Shown in pieces: positions 1 through 12,960 of a stretch of DNA of 64,000 bases. Below the pieces are notes generated by a model, which had not been told where the DNA came from, made no database searches, and saw only the letters and a program-made list of their open reading frames with translations. How positions within the stretch are numbered: position 1 is the stretch's first letter; each line of letters begins with the position of its first letter. Origin of the DNA: Bimuria novae-zelandiae CBS 107.79 (taxonomy: Eukaryota > Ascomycota > Dothideomycetes > Pleosporales > Didymosphaeriaceae); the NCBI GenBank assembly GCA_010015655.1, contig ML976688.1, positions 249,865 through 313,864 on the forward strand. Reading direction: 5' to 3'. Both the position numbers and the translations under genes were made by a program.

Positions 1-2410
1 TAAAGGTAGTAAAGATGGGTATAATACGTAAGCTATTGCGAGATCTGTTAAGCTATTAGATATGCTAGAGATGCCAAATGAAGATAATATTAAAGTAGAA
101 GACTTACTAATAACCTGGCAAGCGCGAGCGCGTACATTACTCTAGTAATTAACTACGTCTAACAGGGGAGTTCTCTCCCAAGTCAAGCATAGAGTGGATG
201 AGAAGGCTTCCGCAATTACTAAGTAAGTTAAAGAGATATAGCGTATAGTAGACGCTCCATTTTGTGACATATCATGCCTAGTAGCTGGAAATCTGGATAA
301 TCGAGGCGACAACGTTATTCTAGATAAACAAATTCAAACGCTAGAAAACAAATTAGAGTAAGATAAGGCTTAATTATAGTAGTAGCTTAGGGGTAAGGAG
401 GATTTAGTGTTAAGGGAAAGAGTCTTGGCATAAAAAGATAGAGACACTTGATTTTTTAACGCGCACTTAACACCGCCTTTACCTACTTAGTAACTAGTTA
501 TAAACTATTCTGCGACTAAAATACTAGACTATGTGCCTAACAGGCATACGAACAATGCTCCTTAGCGTTAAAACCTTGATTTTTTAGAGGAAAATATCGT
601 TTCAGGCAGGCGTGAGCGTAGGCTAATAAACTATAATAATCCTTAGTTATATGCAGCGATTTTTAGCGCTAGGCGCGTTAACGAATATCTCTATACTTTT
701 ATAACTTTAATAAACGTTAAGCAAGGCTAAAATAGCGGATTTAGCTTTCTTAATAACTAGCGACTTTACAAGAGCCAATTACCGCCTAAACTAAAGTCTA
801 TACACTAGCTAAAGTATCACCGATTCGGCAAGCAGTTTATAGAGGCCGTTTAATAAGAGTATTACCAAGTGTAGGACAAGGGCTGTTTCTGCAAGACAAA
901 GATAACTAGAAAGATAGTAGCTAAGCAAGGTATTAAGGTACTCTCGCTTATGTAGGTATTTAATTACAAGTTTAACGAGGACAGCTATCTTTACAAGTTT
1001 AAGGCGCGGCTTGTTATACGAGGAGACCTTAAGAAGTAGTATAAAGACACTTACGCAGCGACGCTGGCAGCACGAAGTTTTTAGGCCCTACTAATAATTG
1101 CTAATAAGTTTAACCTAGAGCTTTGGCAGTATGACGCGCCTAACGCTTTCTTAAACGTCCTACTTAATCGCAAGCTCTTAGTGGAGACCCTAAATGTCTT
1201 TAGCGATAATAGCGAGTTCCTAGAGGTCTTACGCGCTCTATATAGTTTAAAGGAGTTAGCACTACTCTAGCACAAAGATTTCCGTTGCATAGTTAAGAAA
1301 TTAGGCCTTAAGCGTGTCCTAGGGTTCCTATACTTGTATACAAATAATTACCTTATATTATTTGTCTTCGTTAATAATATTATAATCGCCTACTATCGTA
1401 ATAACTAACGCTTGTTCGACAGCATTGCTAGCAAGCTTATTAAACACTACAACTTAAAGATAATAGGAGAACTTACATAGTTCCTAGGCGTATAAGTACT
1501 TCGAGATAGGAAGCAGCGTAAGATTTAGTTATTATAAGATAAGTATATTAACAAGATCGCTTATCGATTTAATATAAAGCTAGAGGGCAAGACGCTAGAG
1601 GCTCTATTACTATAATACGCAAACAACTTGCAGGCTTTTATAGAGGAGCCTAATGCTAAATAACAAACGTATTACTAGTAATTAGTTAGCAGCTTAGCAT
1701 ATATTACTTGCTAGACGCGTCTAAATATTGCGCGCTCGCATATTGTTTTAGCATATTATTTTACTAATCCTAGGCAGTTGCATGTATAGTACGCACTTAA
1801 GGTGTAGGTCTATCTCCTAGCAACAAAGTACTACGCTCTCTAGGGCAGTAGTGACGACGGTGACGGCGCCACTAAAATCCTCGCTAGAGGTAACCTTAAT
1901 CCCGTCTTTTACGGAGCATCAGACGCGTTGTATACGAACGTTATAAAGACGCGCTAGAGTAGCCATGGCTATCTCTTCCTACTATATAATTTGCTAGTTA
2001 ATTAGAGATCTACGGTGTAAAGGACCGTTAGCAAGTTAATAATAAAGATAGAGCTACTTGCTCTATTAACCACTAGATTATAACTTTAGGAATAGTTACG
2101 CTTTTTTAAAGGGATTAGTTTTAAGCTGAATAAGATGCTAGTTATTATATGTAATAACTAGCAGATAGTAAGCATTATTAATAAGTAGGAAGACTGCCTA
2201 AAAACGAGCATTAAACACGTAGACATACACCAAATATGGATCCGTTAAGAAGTAGAGGCAGGACGACTCCATGTGAGATAGGTGCTAATAACTAAGATGC
2301 TAGTAGACGGGCTTATGAAGTTGCTCTTAAAGTAGAAATATGCGGAGTTTGTAAGGCAGCTCTATCTCGTAGATCTCCGTGGACAATTTGTCGGAAAAAA
2401 ACGTTAAGTA
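1..2410 (+). mobile_element. RIP-degraded Ty1/Copia retrotransposon (internal part)
   Basis: Fossil of a Copia LTR retrotransposon with no intact frame. Read with stops ignored, bases about 900-1,400 give the reverse transcriptase start and core: a tract like 'QYDAPNAFLN' near 1,125, the 'ALYSLKEL' block near 1,240, and the catalytic box near 1,366-1,395, where the expected Asp-Asp reads Asn-Asn ('VFVNN'). From about 1,900 to 2,400 an RNase H region follows ('VFYGASDA', 'HGYLFLL', 'KHVDIHQIWIR'). Bases 1-450 read like gag ('LLITWQARARTLL'), but protease and integrase are not seen between gag and polymerase, so an internal deletion is likely. Stops are mostly TAG/TAA at Trp or Gln positions, as RIP predicts. 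The left end lies outside the window. The family call is from conserved motifs; the lack of function is seen directly. Confidence 0.85.
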
Positions 2411-2529
2411 AAAAGCTCAACACCATGAAATCTGGCGATAGCCACTTTTACGGGTACGTCTACGGCTTTATATACGGGGCGATCGCCCCTCTAGCATGTG
2501 GGAGGTGCGAGGGGGTGTGTGAGGTTTAA

Positions 2530-2620
2530 TGTTTGCCACTAAGCTGATGGCTTGTTTTCCTTTTGTTTGTTTTTGATGTTTGCCACTAAGCTGATGGCTT
2601 ATTTTCCTTTTGTTTGCTGT
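2530..2620. repeat. 47-bp tandem repeat, two copies
   Basis: The 40-base block beginning TGTTTGCCACTAAGCTGATG starts at 2,530 and again at 2,577 with one G-to-A difference. A third partial start (TGTTTGCC) occurs near 2,618. It lies just after the Copia RNase H end, so it may be a remnant of that element's LTR. Confidence 0.85.
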
Positions 2621-2649
2621 TTGCCAGTTATCTAGGATGTTTGCGCCTG

Positions 2650-5440
2650 GGTATATAGGAGATAGCTTACCTCTAGTGGCAAAGGGGGATATACATGAGT
2701 TATTTGGTTCACATTCTTCTAGGTTAATCTTGTGATCCTAGAGTTAGTGCTTAGGTAGGTTTGCTTTTCCTTCCTATTCTCGAAATAGATAGCTCTATTC
2801 TATAAACTATTTAGGGATTCTATAGGTTGTGCGTTACTCTCTTTCCTTTGCGGGAATTAGCTTGTCTACTGCCTTGCGCTCTATGACCTAGTGGTTCCTG
2901 CCAGCGTCTACTAAGGGTGATTTGATCTTAAATCTTGTTTGCGAGACTATGTTGTTAATAGCTCTCTTATCTACTATTAAACTTTGCTAATGCGTAGGCA
3001 TTGCTTGCAATGCATAGTTATAGCGCTTAAAGGATAGCGTTCTCCTTCCCTAGTCGATTATAGGGTTGTGCTTCCTTAACTAGGGTAGTCCTAGTATTAC
3101 ATCGTGACTGGCTTCCTCGAGAACGTCGAGGGTAATCGTTTCCCTGTGTCTATAGATCTTGAGTGTTATTTTAACCTCGTACTTAATTTGTGGCGTGCCT
3201 GGCATTAGGTGTCTATTCGCGATATAGATAACATAAGCATCCTCTTTCTTACGCTTATAGAGTCCCGCTCTAATAAGTGCCTTTTGAGAGATGTAGCTTT
3301 GTTAGGCTCCTAAATCTAGCATAGCCTTTATCCATGTTCTATTAAGCCGTATTAGTAGCTTAATTAATGCTTAACTATTTATAGCATTTAATTCCTTAAA
3401 GGCGTCTTCTCGCTTAAGCCTAGGTCTAAAAAAGATAATTCCTTAGTAGGTGGCTTAGTAGGCTAAAGGTTGCCGTTTTCATCCCGTGGTTGGCGGTATC
3501 GTGCCATTATCTGGGTTGCTTTACTATAGCTTCTCCCTTCTTGTTAGTCCATGCGCACTAGTTCTCTATAATAGTTACTAGGTCTAAATCTAAAGAGTGC
3601 TTTATTCTATTAATGCGTTACACAGTCTGGGTGTAGGCATGTCTGCTAAATCTTTAACATATATTTATTGTTAATTAACATGGTATAGGTAAGGTTCTGG
3701 GTTTTACTAAGATATAGAAAGTATTTTACTTCTCTTTTATCCTATAGGTGCGCGTCGCATTCGGCGATTAGGCAATTAAACTATTCCTATCTATATCGTT
3801 TCTGCGATTGTGGGAAGTATTTACACTATTTAGCGTAAAGATGCGTATTGCATGCGTTAGTGGTATAGAATCTCTATTTAAGGATTCCGTGATTAGGATT
3901 TTGGTGGTCTAGGTCGTACATTAGTTTGTAGCTAAGATTCTTAACGGGGTATTTCTTCTTTAGGTCCTAGTGTTTGTAATCGTGGTCTACAAATTCTTAT
4001 ATTGCTAGGCTAATTAGTTTAGTGCGTATTATATTTAGCTTAGTTACCGTAAATCCGAAATTAGTTTTACGCGGTTAATGTTGATCTAAGAATTAGAATA
4101 TATTATATTCTTCCTTGTCCGTAAGTCTTCTTGTATTTAGACGCGGTATGGGGGCGCGTTTCTTTGGCTCCTCTTGCTCTACCTCCAATCCTTCTTTTGT
4201 ATCCTCGTATAGCCAAGAGTCAGACGAGTCCGTTCGCTCCAAGTCCCTATCTTAGTTATTAAGTTATTTAATAGCACTAATAACTTGCTATTCTTTATTA
4301 GTCGCGTCCGCGTCCTTGATAATTAGTACGTTTAACTGTCTAATAACCTTGTTCTTAGATCTGTAGTTCCTAGCTATATGGCCTAGTTTGCCATACGTAA
4401 AACAAGTGCGTGTCTCGGTCCCCTGTTATCGTCGGGTTCTATCTAAGATACGTCTTTGGTTAGGCTTCTTGCGATAGCCTAGAGACTTTCCTGTTCCTTT
4501 TCTGATTGCATTGATTTGGTTATGGTACTAGATTCCTTCCATCGGCTGAGGTCCGTAGTTGTCTTGTCTTGGCCTAGAAGTCTGTTGATTGCGATAATTA
4601 TTGTGGCTTAAGGGTAGTCTATAGCCTTATTATCCTAACTGGTTCTATCGTATATCGCATTTCAGTTCGTACTATTCCTTATTAATCTTAATAGCTTCCT
4701 TTAATAGTGCTTCTAGTATATCTATCTTTGCTCTGCTACGTAGTAGTTCTTCGCGTAGGTTAGGCTTAAGTCCTTAACGGTATATAGTTATAAGAGTTAC
4801 TTTGTTCTAATAGATTTAATTAGCGTGTCTGCGGAATTTAGAGTTATATTTAGCAGCTAAGTGGACTTGCTTAAGTTGCTAGATAGCTCTTTTAGCAATA
4901 GCCTCCTAATTAACTACTCTAAAGTACTGTTTAACTTTTTTGCAGAACTCGTCGTAGTTTTTTATAATTTTGTTAATAGTATCTCCTTCCGAGTTCTCCT
5001 TGGCTAGGTATTAGTTAAGATACAGTCGAATCTATGCAAGGGCTGGTCCTTTTATATAGGATGCCGTAAAAATAGTCTTATTAGCTTTATTCTATTCCTT
5101 CTTCGTTCCGTAGAAGTAGAGGTTAAGCTGCAGAATCTATAGTTCTGTATGTTTACGGTCTTTATAAAAGAGATTAGGTTTAGCGTAAAAGCTTCCCTTA
5201 ATATAAGTAATAGTAGTATTATTATTATCTAAAGTGTTCCTTAGAATAATATCTAGTGCATTAGAAAAGGTCTCGTATTTGCTTATATTAGGGTGTTTAA
5301 GATGTTAAGTCCCTACGGGTAGCTAGTCCGAAATGGGGTTAAGGTTGGTTCTCTAGCAGGAGCGATATTAAAGATAAGAAAGAGTATATTAATAGCTCGC
5401 GCTTATTAATAGGGTGTTAGTATTAAAGTAAGATGTGTTA
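2650..5440 (-). mobile_element. RIP-degraded Gypsy retrotransposon, gag-protease part
   Basis: On the minus strand a Gypsy gag runs from about 5,400 down to 4,300. It ends in a CCHC zinc knuckle near 4,340-4,420 that reads 'CFTYGKLGHIARN', with two of its Cys codons turned to Tyr (TGC to TAC, a RIP change). Downstream, near 3,050-3,340, is an aspartic protease ('LDLGA', then 'SYISQKALIRAGL') followed by 'VILGLPWLRKHNPIID', typical of fungal Gypsy proteins. Reverse transcriptase and integrase should follow below 2,900 but are absent, so the element is truncated on its 3' side against the Copia fossil. Frames are broken throughout. Confidence 0.8.
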
Positions 5441-5540
5441 CAATTAAATTAACAAGAGCCTAAGTGAATCCAAACGATAGATTAATAAATAGGTTAAACA
5501 CAAGGTGGAAGAGTCTATCCTTATGTTCCTATATACTTAG

Positions 5541-5690
5541 TATGCTCGACTTGCTCGCTTCGAGCATATTAAGCGCAGCCTTGGCTTTCTGCATATACTT
5601 AACTTGCTCGCTTTAAGCATGTCAAGCGCAGCCTTGGCTTTCTGCATATGCTCAACTTGCTCGATTCGAGCGCTTCGAGCAGTCACGTGA
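5541..5690. repeat. 53-bp tandem repeat, nearly three copies
   Basis: The block CGCAGCCTTGGCTTTCTGCA recurs with a spacing of 53 bases (core CAGCC at 5,576 and 5,629). Each unit also carries a CTCGACTTGCTCG-like segment. The array sits between the minus-strand Gypsy gag and the plus-strand Gypsy, so it may be LTR or promoter-repeat material of one of them. Confidence 0.8.
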
Positions 5691-5699
5691 CCTGCCCAT

Positions 5700-8600
5700 T
5701 GCTGTGCCACCATTGGCTCCCATAAGACCTTGGCCGTCTCAGAATGTTAGCCTGGTGATGCTAAATACAGATCCTAACAGACTATCTTTACTAAATAAAA
5801 AAGTTATAGAAATAAGAATAAGACCTTTTGCTAAAGGTCTACGTCTTAGCGCAAATAATTATACGCAGCAAGCTATTAGCTTATAAAAAAGTAATAGCTA
5901 GGGAAATAAAAGGATAGCCTCCCTATTTATAACTAAACTCTAAGTATTAGGAGTTAACGAGAATAAAATATAATAATTCCTAAGCAAGGTTAAAGTACTT
6001 ATTAACCTCTAAAACACCTTTTAGACTCTGCCGCAAGGAGTAAGAGGACTAACTAAAGAAATAGTAAGAGAGCGCTAAAAACCCCTAATAACACAATAAT
6101 ACTCCTAAAAGACAAAAGGTATAAATTAGCCATTAGAAGCAGACTAATAAATAGAGCTACTAAAAAGATTAATAGTAGAGCTTGTCTTAAACTAAAGAAA
6201 AAGCCACCGCCCTAAGATCCTTAACTTAGCCTACTTCGACGGCGAACGACGGGATTACCGCCGCTTTAAAATAGTAATATAATATAAGCTCCTAGAGGAT
6301 AGGGACTGCCTTAGAAATATACCTAAATATATTATTAGTTAATTAACAGGACGTGCAGCGACGATAGGAATTATATACCTAAACTACTACCTAGGGTACA
6401 CTAAAGCTAACCTCTAGGAGCTACTAGACCATAACTTTTATAACTACCTAGCGAAAGAAATCGCGCGTAACTACTTACTTATAATATAATAAGGGAACTA
6501 GAAGCTTCGTAACTTTAACTTTAACTTTAATAACTATGCTATAGAAGCTAAGAAACATAGTTAGGAAATCTTAAAGAATTTATATCTTTAAATCCTCCGC
6601 AAGGACTTACAGGACTAAATAGTTATAATAAATATAGATAACAATTAGGACCTATAAGGGGTCTAAAAGAGAGTTAATAAGGTAAAAGAGAGTTAATAAG
6701 GTTAAAGAAAACTTCTTCTAAAATATATTATAACTACTAAAGTTTTCTGCCAAGAACAAGGCGCCAGACGAAATAGATTAGGAACCTACCTAAGCTAACC
6801 CTAGAAGGATGTCTGGCCAACGAAGCCAAGACAAAAGACACTAAGCGACAAACGGAGCCACAGGACACAGGTCTAGCAACACCTAGAAACGAGCCACGTA
6901 GGTGTCGCGCGAGGTAATAGAAACCCGTAAGAAGAATAGTTCCTATTTTTATTATAAAGATACAGGACATCGCGTAAAGTAGTATAAACTTTTATTTATA
7001 ATAAAGCTAGCATAAGTTCGCGCTGCTATACCTACTACTAAGAGATCTTTTAATAAAGAATTTAATATAGCCTTTACTAATTTAGAAAACTAGGTCCTTT
7101 TAGTAATAGTTACTGCTAGGAGGCAAATGTAGGAAAAGGGTAGAAGATAAGTTTTAATAACTTTTAAAGGCTATAGCTAGACTTAACACTAGTAATAGTA
7201 CACTTGCTTATTAATAACATTATGTTTATATTAATAATAATTAATTTACGTTATTTAACCTTTAGATTTATATTAAAAAAAACTTATAATAAAAGCCTAC
7301 CTACAGCGCAAGAACCTACCTTATTTATAAGAGGTTATTAGTATTAGAGGCATGCGACTCTTCATATGTAAAGTAGTTTAATTAAAAGTAAATATTAATA
7401 GCTATATAAAATTAATATAATTATACGTCTTACCTAATAATAGGTCGTACGACCTAATCCTCGGCCTAACCTAAATAAAGAAAAATAAGGTTAAACTAGC
7501 CCTAGTAAAGAAATTAATTTAGATTAGAAGTTCGCACACCTATATTCGTAACTAAAAAGGCAAGAAACTATTAATAAAGCTTTAAGGGGTATTAGCTATA
7601 GCCTTTATAGCCCTAAATTAGCGTAATCGACGCCTAGGAAACGGGGCTAAGGTATTTTCCGTGTTAATAAAAGATATATAAAAGGCGTTAACCCGCAAGC
7701 TAAAGGTAAACCCACGAGAGTTACTACCTAAAGCTTTTAAGGACTTATAGCGTATTTTCTGCAGGGAACAAGCTGACAAGCTCCCCCCGCACCGTAGACC
7801 TAGAGTGGATCTTTCTATCCCTCTCGTAGAAAAAGATGGCAAGACCCCAAAGATCCCCTACAGCTCTCTATTTAATATGTCTCGCGAAGAGTTGCTCGTC
7901 CTTTAGAAAGAGCTTACTAAATACTTAAATAAAGGCTTTATTTAGGTAAGCAAGTCTAGTGCCGCTACCCTAGTATTATTTACTAAAAAACCTAGCGGAG
8001 GACTACGCTTTTACGTTAATTATTAAGCCCTAAACGCTTTTTAAAAGAAGGACTAGTACCCTTTATTATTAATTAGCGAGACCCTTTAGCTCCTTACGAA
8101 GGCTAAATAGTTTAGTAAACTGAACGTAATCTAAGCCTTCTATAAGCTTTAGATAGTAAAAGGCGAGGAATAGAAGACGGCGTTTAGAACCTAATTTAGT
8201 TTCTATAAGTAGCTAGTAGTTCCTTTTAGCCTAGCTAACGCGCTAAGTACGTTCTAGTGGTATATTAACTAGGTGCTAAGAGAGCACCTCGATAACTACT
8301 ATTTAGCGTATATAAATAACGTTCTTATCTTCTCTAGTAGCAGCTAAAAAGGCCACGAAGAGAAAGTACGTACTATAATATAAAAGTTAGAGGCCGCAGG
8401 ACTATACTTAGATATTAAGAAATCTAAGTTCTACGTTAAAAAGACTAAGTACCTTAGATTTATTATAAAAGTTGATAAGGGCGTAAGCATAAACCTAGAT
8501 AAAGTTTAAATAATTTAAAAATAGAAGCTACTAATTTTAATAAAAGGAGTCTAGAGCTTCGTAGGCTTCGCGAACTTTTATTAAAGATTTATACGAGACT

Positions 8601-10860
8601 TCTCTAGCATAGTAAGCCCCCTTATAAAGCTTATTAGTAAAGGAGTAGAATTTATCTAGGGATAAAAGTAGTAGCACGTATTTAACTTCCTAAAGATAGC
8701 GTTCTATACGGACCCCGCGCTGGCCCACTTCGACCCTAAATAAGAATTAGTACTAGAAGTAGACGCCTCTAGCTAGTTAATTAGGGGATACTTCTCCTAG
8801 TACAATAACAATAGGATTCTACGCCTAGTAGCTTACTTCTTAGCGAAGAATAGCCTGGCAGAATGTAACTATACTATTTACGATAAAGAGATACTCGCAG
8901 TTATTAAATACGTAAATAAATAAGACTATATATGTTAAGCAGTAAAGCACCTTACGGTCTATACTAATTATAAAAACCTTACGTATTTTGCTACTAAATA
9001 AAGGTTGGACGAACGACACGTTTAGTAGGTAAACATACTTAGCTATATTAATATAACGTTCGTATATAGACTAGAGTTAGTAAACTCTAGGGTAAACGCC
9101 TTCTTTTAGAGGGACTAAGACCTGCTAAAGGACGATAGAAATAATAGATTAAAGTTAAGATACTTTACGCTTCTTTAGAAAACTACTAAGAGAAATAGCT
9201 TAAAGTCTTTTATCCCCTAAACACCCACTGCTATAGAGGAACCCGACCGCACTAAAGCAGACAAGGACCTAGTACTTGCTTACTTAATACGCCCTAAACC
9301 ACCTATATTAACCCTTTAAGGAGGTAATAGCCCTGCCAAGCGACGCGAACCAGACTTTAACACTATATAGTAAGAGGTAGAACGCGATGAAGATAGTACG
9401 TATAGTAAGATAAAGGTCTGTGTTAAGAACAGGCTTAGGAAGTTTAAACCTAGGTAGAAAGTATTTAATAGTATCTCGGAATATAGTAAAGATAACTAAG
9501 GGTACCTACGCTACAGGTTAAGATAATAGGTACTAGAATTAGAATCTTTATAAATAAAGCTAATAGTGGTCGCGCATAGTTTCCTAGCTTTAAGATACTT
9601 AGAATAAAAAAATACTTATAAGATTCTTACTTAAGACTACTTCTTCTTAGGAATATCTAACTAAGTAAGGTAGTATATTAAGAACTATAATATTTATAGA
9701 AGAACTAAACTATAGAGAGAAGCAAAATAGGGCCTGCTAAAACCCTTACTACTACCTAAATAAGGATAGAAGGATATTATAATAGACTTTATTACTACTC
9801 TACCTAAGAGCAATGGCTGCACGAATATTATAATAATTATAAATAGACTTAGTAAGGACCCTAAGTTTATTAGTCTCCTAAATTTTAATATATCTACGGT
9901 TACGACAGCGTTTCTTTAATACTAAGTAGTAGACTACTTTTTCCCCTCCTCTATTATATTAGACCGCGAGGGACAATTCGTAAGCGAATTTTAGACTATA
10001 CTCTGTAAATAAGCAGGTATTAACTAAAGACTATCTATAGCAAAGCACCTAGAGACGGACGGGTAAATAGAATAAATAAACTCTATCCTTAAAGCCTACC
10101 TCTAGGCGTACTATAACTAGTAATAGGATAATTAGATAAAGTGGCTTCCTATAGCCTAGATAGCTATTAAAGGGCGAGAAGCCACATTAACAGGAGTTAG
10201 CCTATTTTTCCTATTATATAGCTAGAACGTTAAACTAGTTAAGAACTTCGGGGCACGGAGATTAGCCTCAGAGCTTAGAACTAACGTAAAGAAGGCCACG
10301 AAGGCAATAATAAAGAAGTTTAAAAAGGTTTTTAACTTCGCCTAGGCAAAAATAGTAATAGCCTAATAAGAATAAGAGCGCCTAGTAAACTACTAACGTA
10401 AGGACGCTCTAATCTTAAAAAAAGGAGATAAGGTATAGCTAAAGTATAAAGTCCACCTTTAAAACTAATATCTAAGCAAGAAGCTTGACTAAAAGCAAGG
10501 AATGTTTACTATAAAGAAAGTAATAAACTCTTACGTAGTAGAACTAGACGTCCTGCCAAACATGCACCTAAGGTTCTACGTAAATAGGCTAAAGTTAGCC
10601 TTGTTAAACTCTCTCCCTAGCTAAACCACTAATAACGCCCAGCCCGAAGCAATTATAATAAAAGAGGGGGAAGAAGAGTATAGTATAATTAATATATATA
10701 AAGAACGCTAGTCCCGCAAAGGCAAAAGGGTAGAATACCTAGTATAATAAGAAAACTACTCTTAAAGAACTTAGGAACCTCGTAGAAACTTTAACTAAGC
10801 TACTACGTTAGACTATTAGGAGAAGTTTACTAAGCCATATTAAAATTGTAATAAAAAACT
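5700..10860 (+). mobile_element. RIP-degraded chromodomain Gypsy (chromovirus) retrotransposon
   Basis: Long plus-strand Gypsy fossil in the order gag, reverse transcriptase, RNase H, integrase, chromodomain. Gag-like sequence lies at about 6,050-7,000 ('ILNLAYFDGERRDYRRFK'). Reverse transcriptase starts near 7,857 ('YSSLFNMSREELLVL') and continues through 'KPSGGLRFYVNY' to the catalytic box at about 8,300-8,325, which reads 'YLAYINNVLIFSS', so both catalytic Asp are now Asn. RNase H is near 8,700-9,050 ('TDPALAHFDP', 'EVDASS'). Integrase is near 9,760-10,100 ('IIDFITTLPKSNG', 'DREGQFVSEF', 'ETDGQIEQIN' if stops are read as Gln). At about 10,670-10,850 a chromodomain-like tail reads 'EEYSIINIYKER' followed by 'KRVEYLV'. 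Chromodomains in this group bind methylated histone H3 and steer insertion into heterochromatin. LTR borders could not be fixed. Confidence 0.85.
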
Positions 10861-12960
10861 CCTAATAGGATTTTATCGCGATATCCCCTAAATTAGCTTC
10901 TATTAGGGCCTAAAGGAGGCTCTACGATGCCTGTCTTACTAAGCTAAAGAACCTAGCTAGATAAAGGTGTCTAAGATAAGGGTAGGAATAATATTATTAG
11001 GGGATAAAGTTAAGTATTAGGAAAGAAAGTTAAGAAAAAATCCTAAGAAAGTAACTTAAAAAACCCTTAAAACTACTAAGGATAATAAGGGGACTAAATA
11101 ATTCTTATAGTAGTAAGGAATAACCCTTACAAAAGAAGTAAGTTTTAGAAGTAAACTAAAGTAAGAAGGAAAGAGGAACTAGGTAAAAGAGATATCTTTA
11201 GTTGCTAAAGAAATAGTAAAACCCTTCTTAATAACGTTTAGGTCTACTTCTCCGCCCTCTAATACACTACTAGGGTTAGGGAAGCTATTATCCTCCTTAC
11301 TTAGGCGCTCCCTAATTATAACAGCCTAAAGCCGCTAGCGTAAGCCCTAGTAGGCTTAAGTAAGCATATTAGCTCTCGCGAGGACATCGTCTATTATCTA
11401 GAGACTATTTATTACGACGCCCTTATTCACCACTACGAACTTGCTAGAAAGCTATATAATATTAGCCTTAAAAAATAGCATTATTATTTAAAAGAAACTT
11501 ACAAAAAGGTTTTTACACTCTTAATAGAATGCTTTAAAGTTAGTAGCATAAATTTAAAGAAGGTTAGAAATCTTCTTAACCGCGACGGCGATGCGCTCTA
11601 AAAGCTAAATAGCTTTAAAAAAAAGAAGTAATAGGGCCTAAAGTAGTAGTAGTCTTACTTTTAAAGGAGGTATAGTAATTAATAATAGCGACCTTATAAG
11701 CAGAATAGAACGTGTTAAGGTTAATAAGGAAGGCCTTCTATTCCTAGCTACTTTTTAAAACCTTATTTATAAGATAGCCTATACTAATAATTATAATATT
11801 AGCGAACTCTTCGCGGCCAACTTCGTTAAGGGCAGGCTAAATCTAGGTAGGGGAAGAAGTTAGTAGAGCACACCCTAAAGTTATCTAAAATAAGTTAGAC
11901 TAAAGCATACTTGTCTAGTGCAGTTAGTGAGCTTATAGGTATAGCACTCCTTATAGGACACCGTCTTACCTGCCAGCACCTACTAATAAACGCGTCTATA
12001 GGTAACGTAATTAATATACTAGCGCTTAATTATTGCGCGCAGCAAGATTAGACCCTAAAAGCTAAGCTTATTAAGTTAATAAGTGCGCACACCTAGGCTA
12101 ATAAAGAACTAAAAAGGAGGTTAAAAGAGTAAGGAGGTAAGTTAGAAGGTAGGAAGAAGTAAAAAAAAAGCGTAAAAAAGGGTCTAGAACTTACTTTACG
12201 AGCTTTAAAAGGACTAAACTTTTTAATAAGCTAGCTAAGAAGGATTACGCTAGCGTTAGAAATAATAGTCTTATTTTAAAAAAGCTTAGTCTTCTTAAGT
12301 TAGTAGCTAAGTAATCGCGATAGGGACAGGCCTTTCTTTATTTTATTATTAGAGTTAGCGGCACGCCTCTAACGCTTAGGTGTCTTTATTACGCGGCTAT
12401 TACGCAAAGGGCTAGCTATCTTATTAAAATAGTAAAAGGAATTAGGTCGCGACGTTAGGGAAGACTAGGTTAAAAGCAAAACGTTATAGCGCACGAAGTT
12501 AAGCTAAAAAAAGAGAGAGCTTAAAAAAGTAAAGTCTAGAAGCTAAGTAAGAAGTAATTTTGTGTATATAATAATAAGTAAACGCACTAGCGCGAACATA
12601 CTACTATAGTAACTACTTATAGTAAGGATATAAAATTAGACACGCGAGAACGGAACTAGTAAGAAGTTTATAATAGTAAGAGAATCGCAAGTAGACAACA
12701 AAATAATCACAAGGCTATATAAATAAGATAAGACGCGGAGATTTTTTACCCTTAACAAAGGGAAGGGAGGTATATAATAGGCTACGCCTAGTTATTACCT
12801 TAGATCCTTAACCCTTAGTTATGCGAACCCTAGATATATAAGTTTAACGTCCGAAGCTTAACTTTGGACTCTTAATTAAATTCCTAAGTATTCTTCTGGC
12901 ACCTTTGGCTCCTTGAGCACCTAGGCCCTTACATAATACATCACGCAGGCGCATATAATT
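10861..12960 (+). other. AT-rich fossil sequence with an unrecognised decayed ORF
   Basis: No intact gene. A plus-strand frame between about 11,240 and 12,290 can be followed across many TAG/TAA stops and contains tracts such as 'SREDIVYYLETIYYDALIHH' and 'NLLNRDGDAL'. It looks like a once-coding protein erased by RIP. I do not recognise the family. It may be the start of another element or a passenger ORF of the chromodomain Gypsy. The segment 12,690-12,960 is richer in GC and has an LTR-like feel, but no matching partner was found. Confidence 0.4.
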
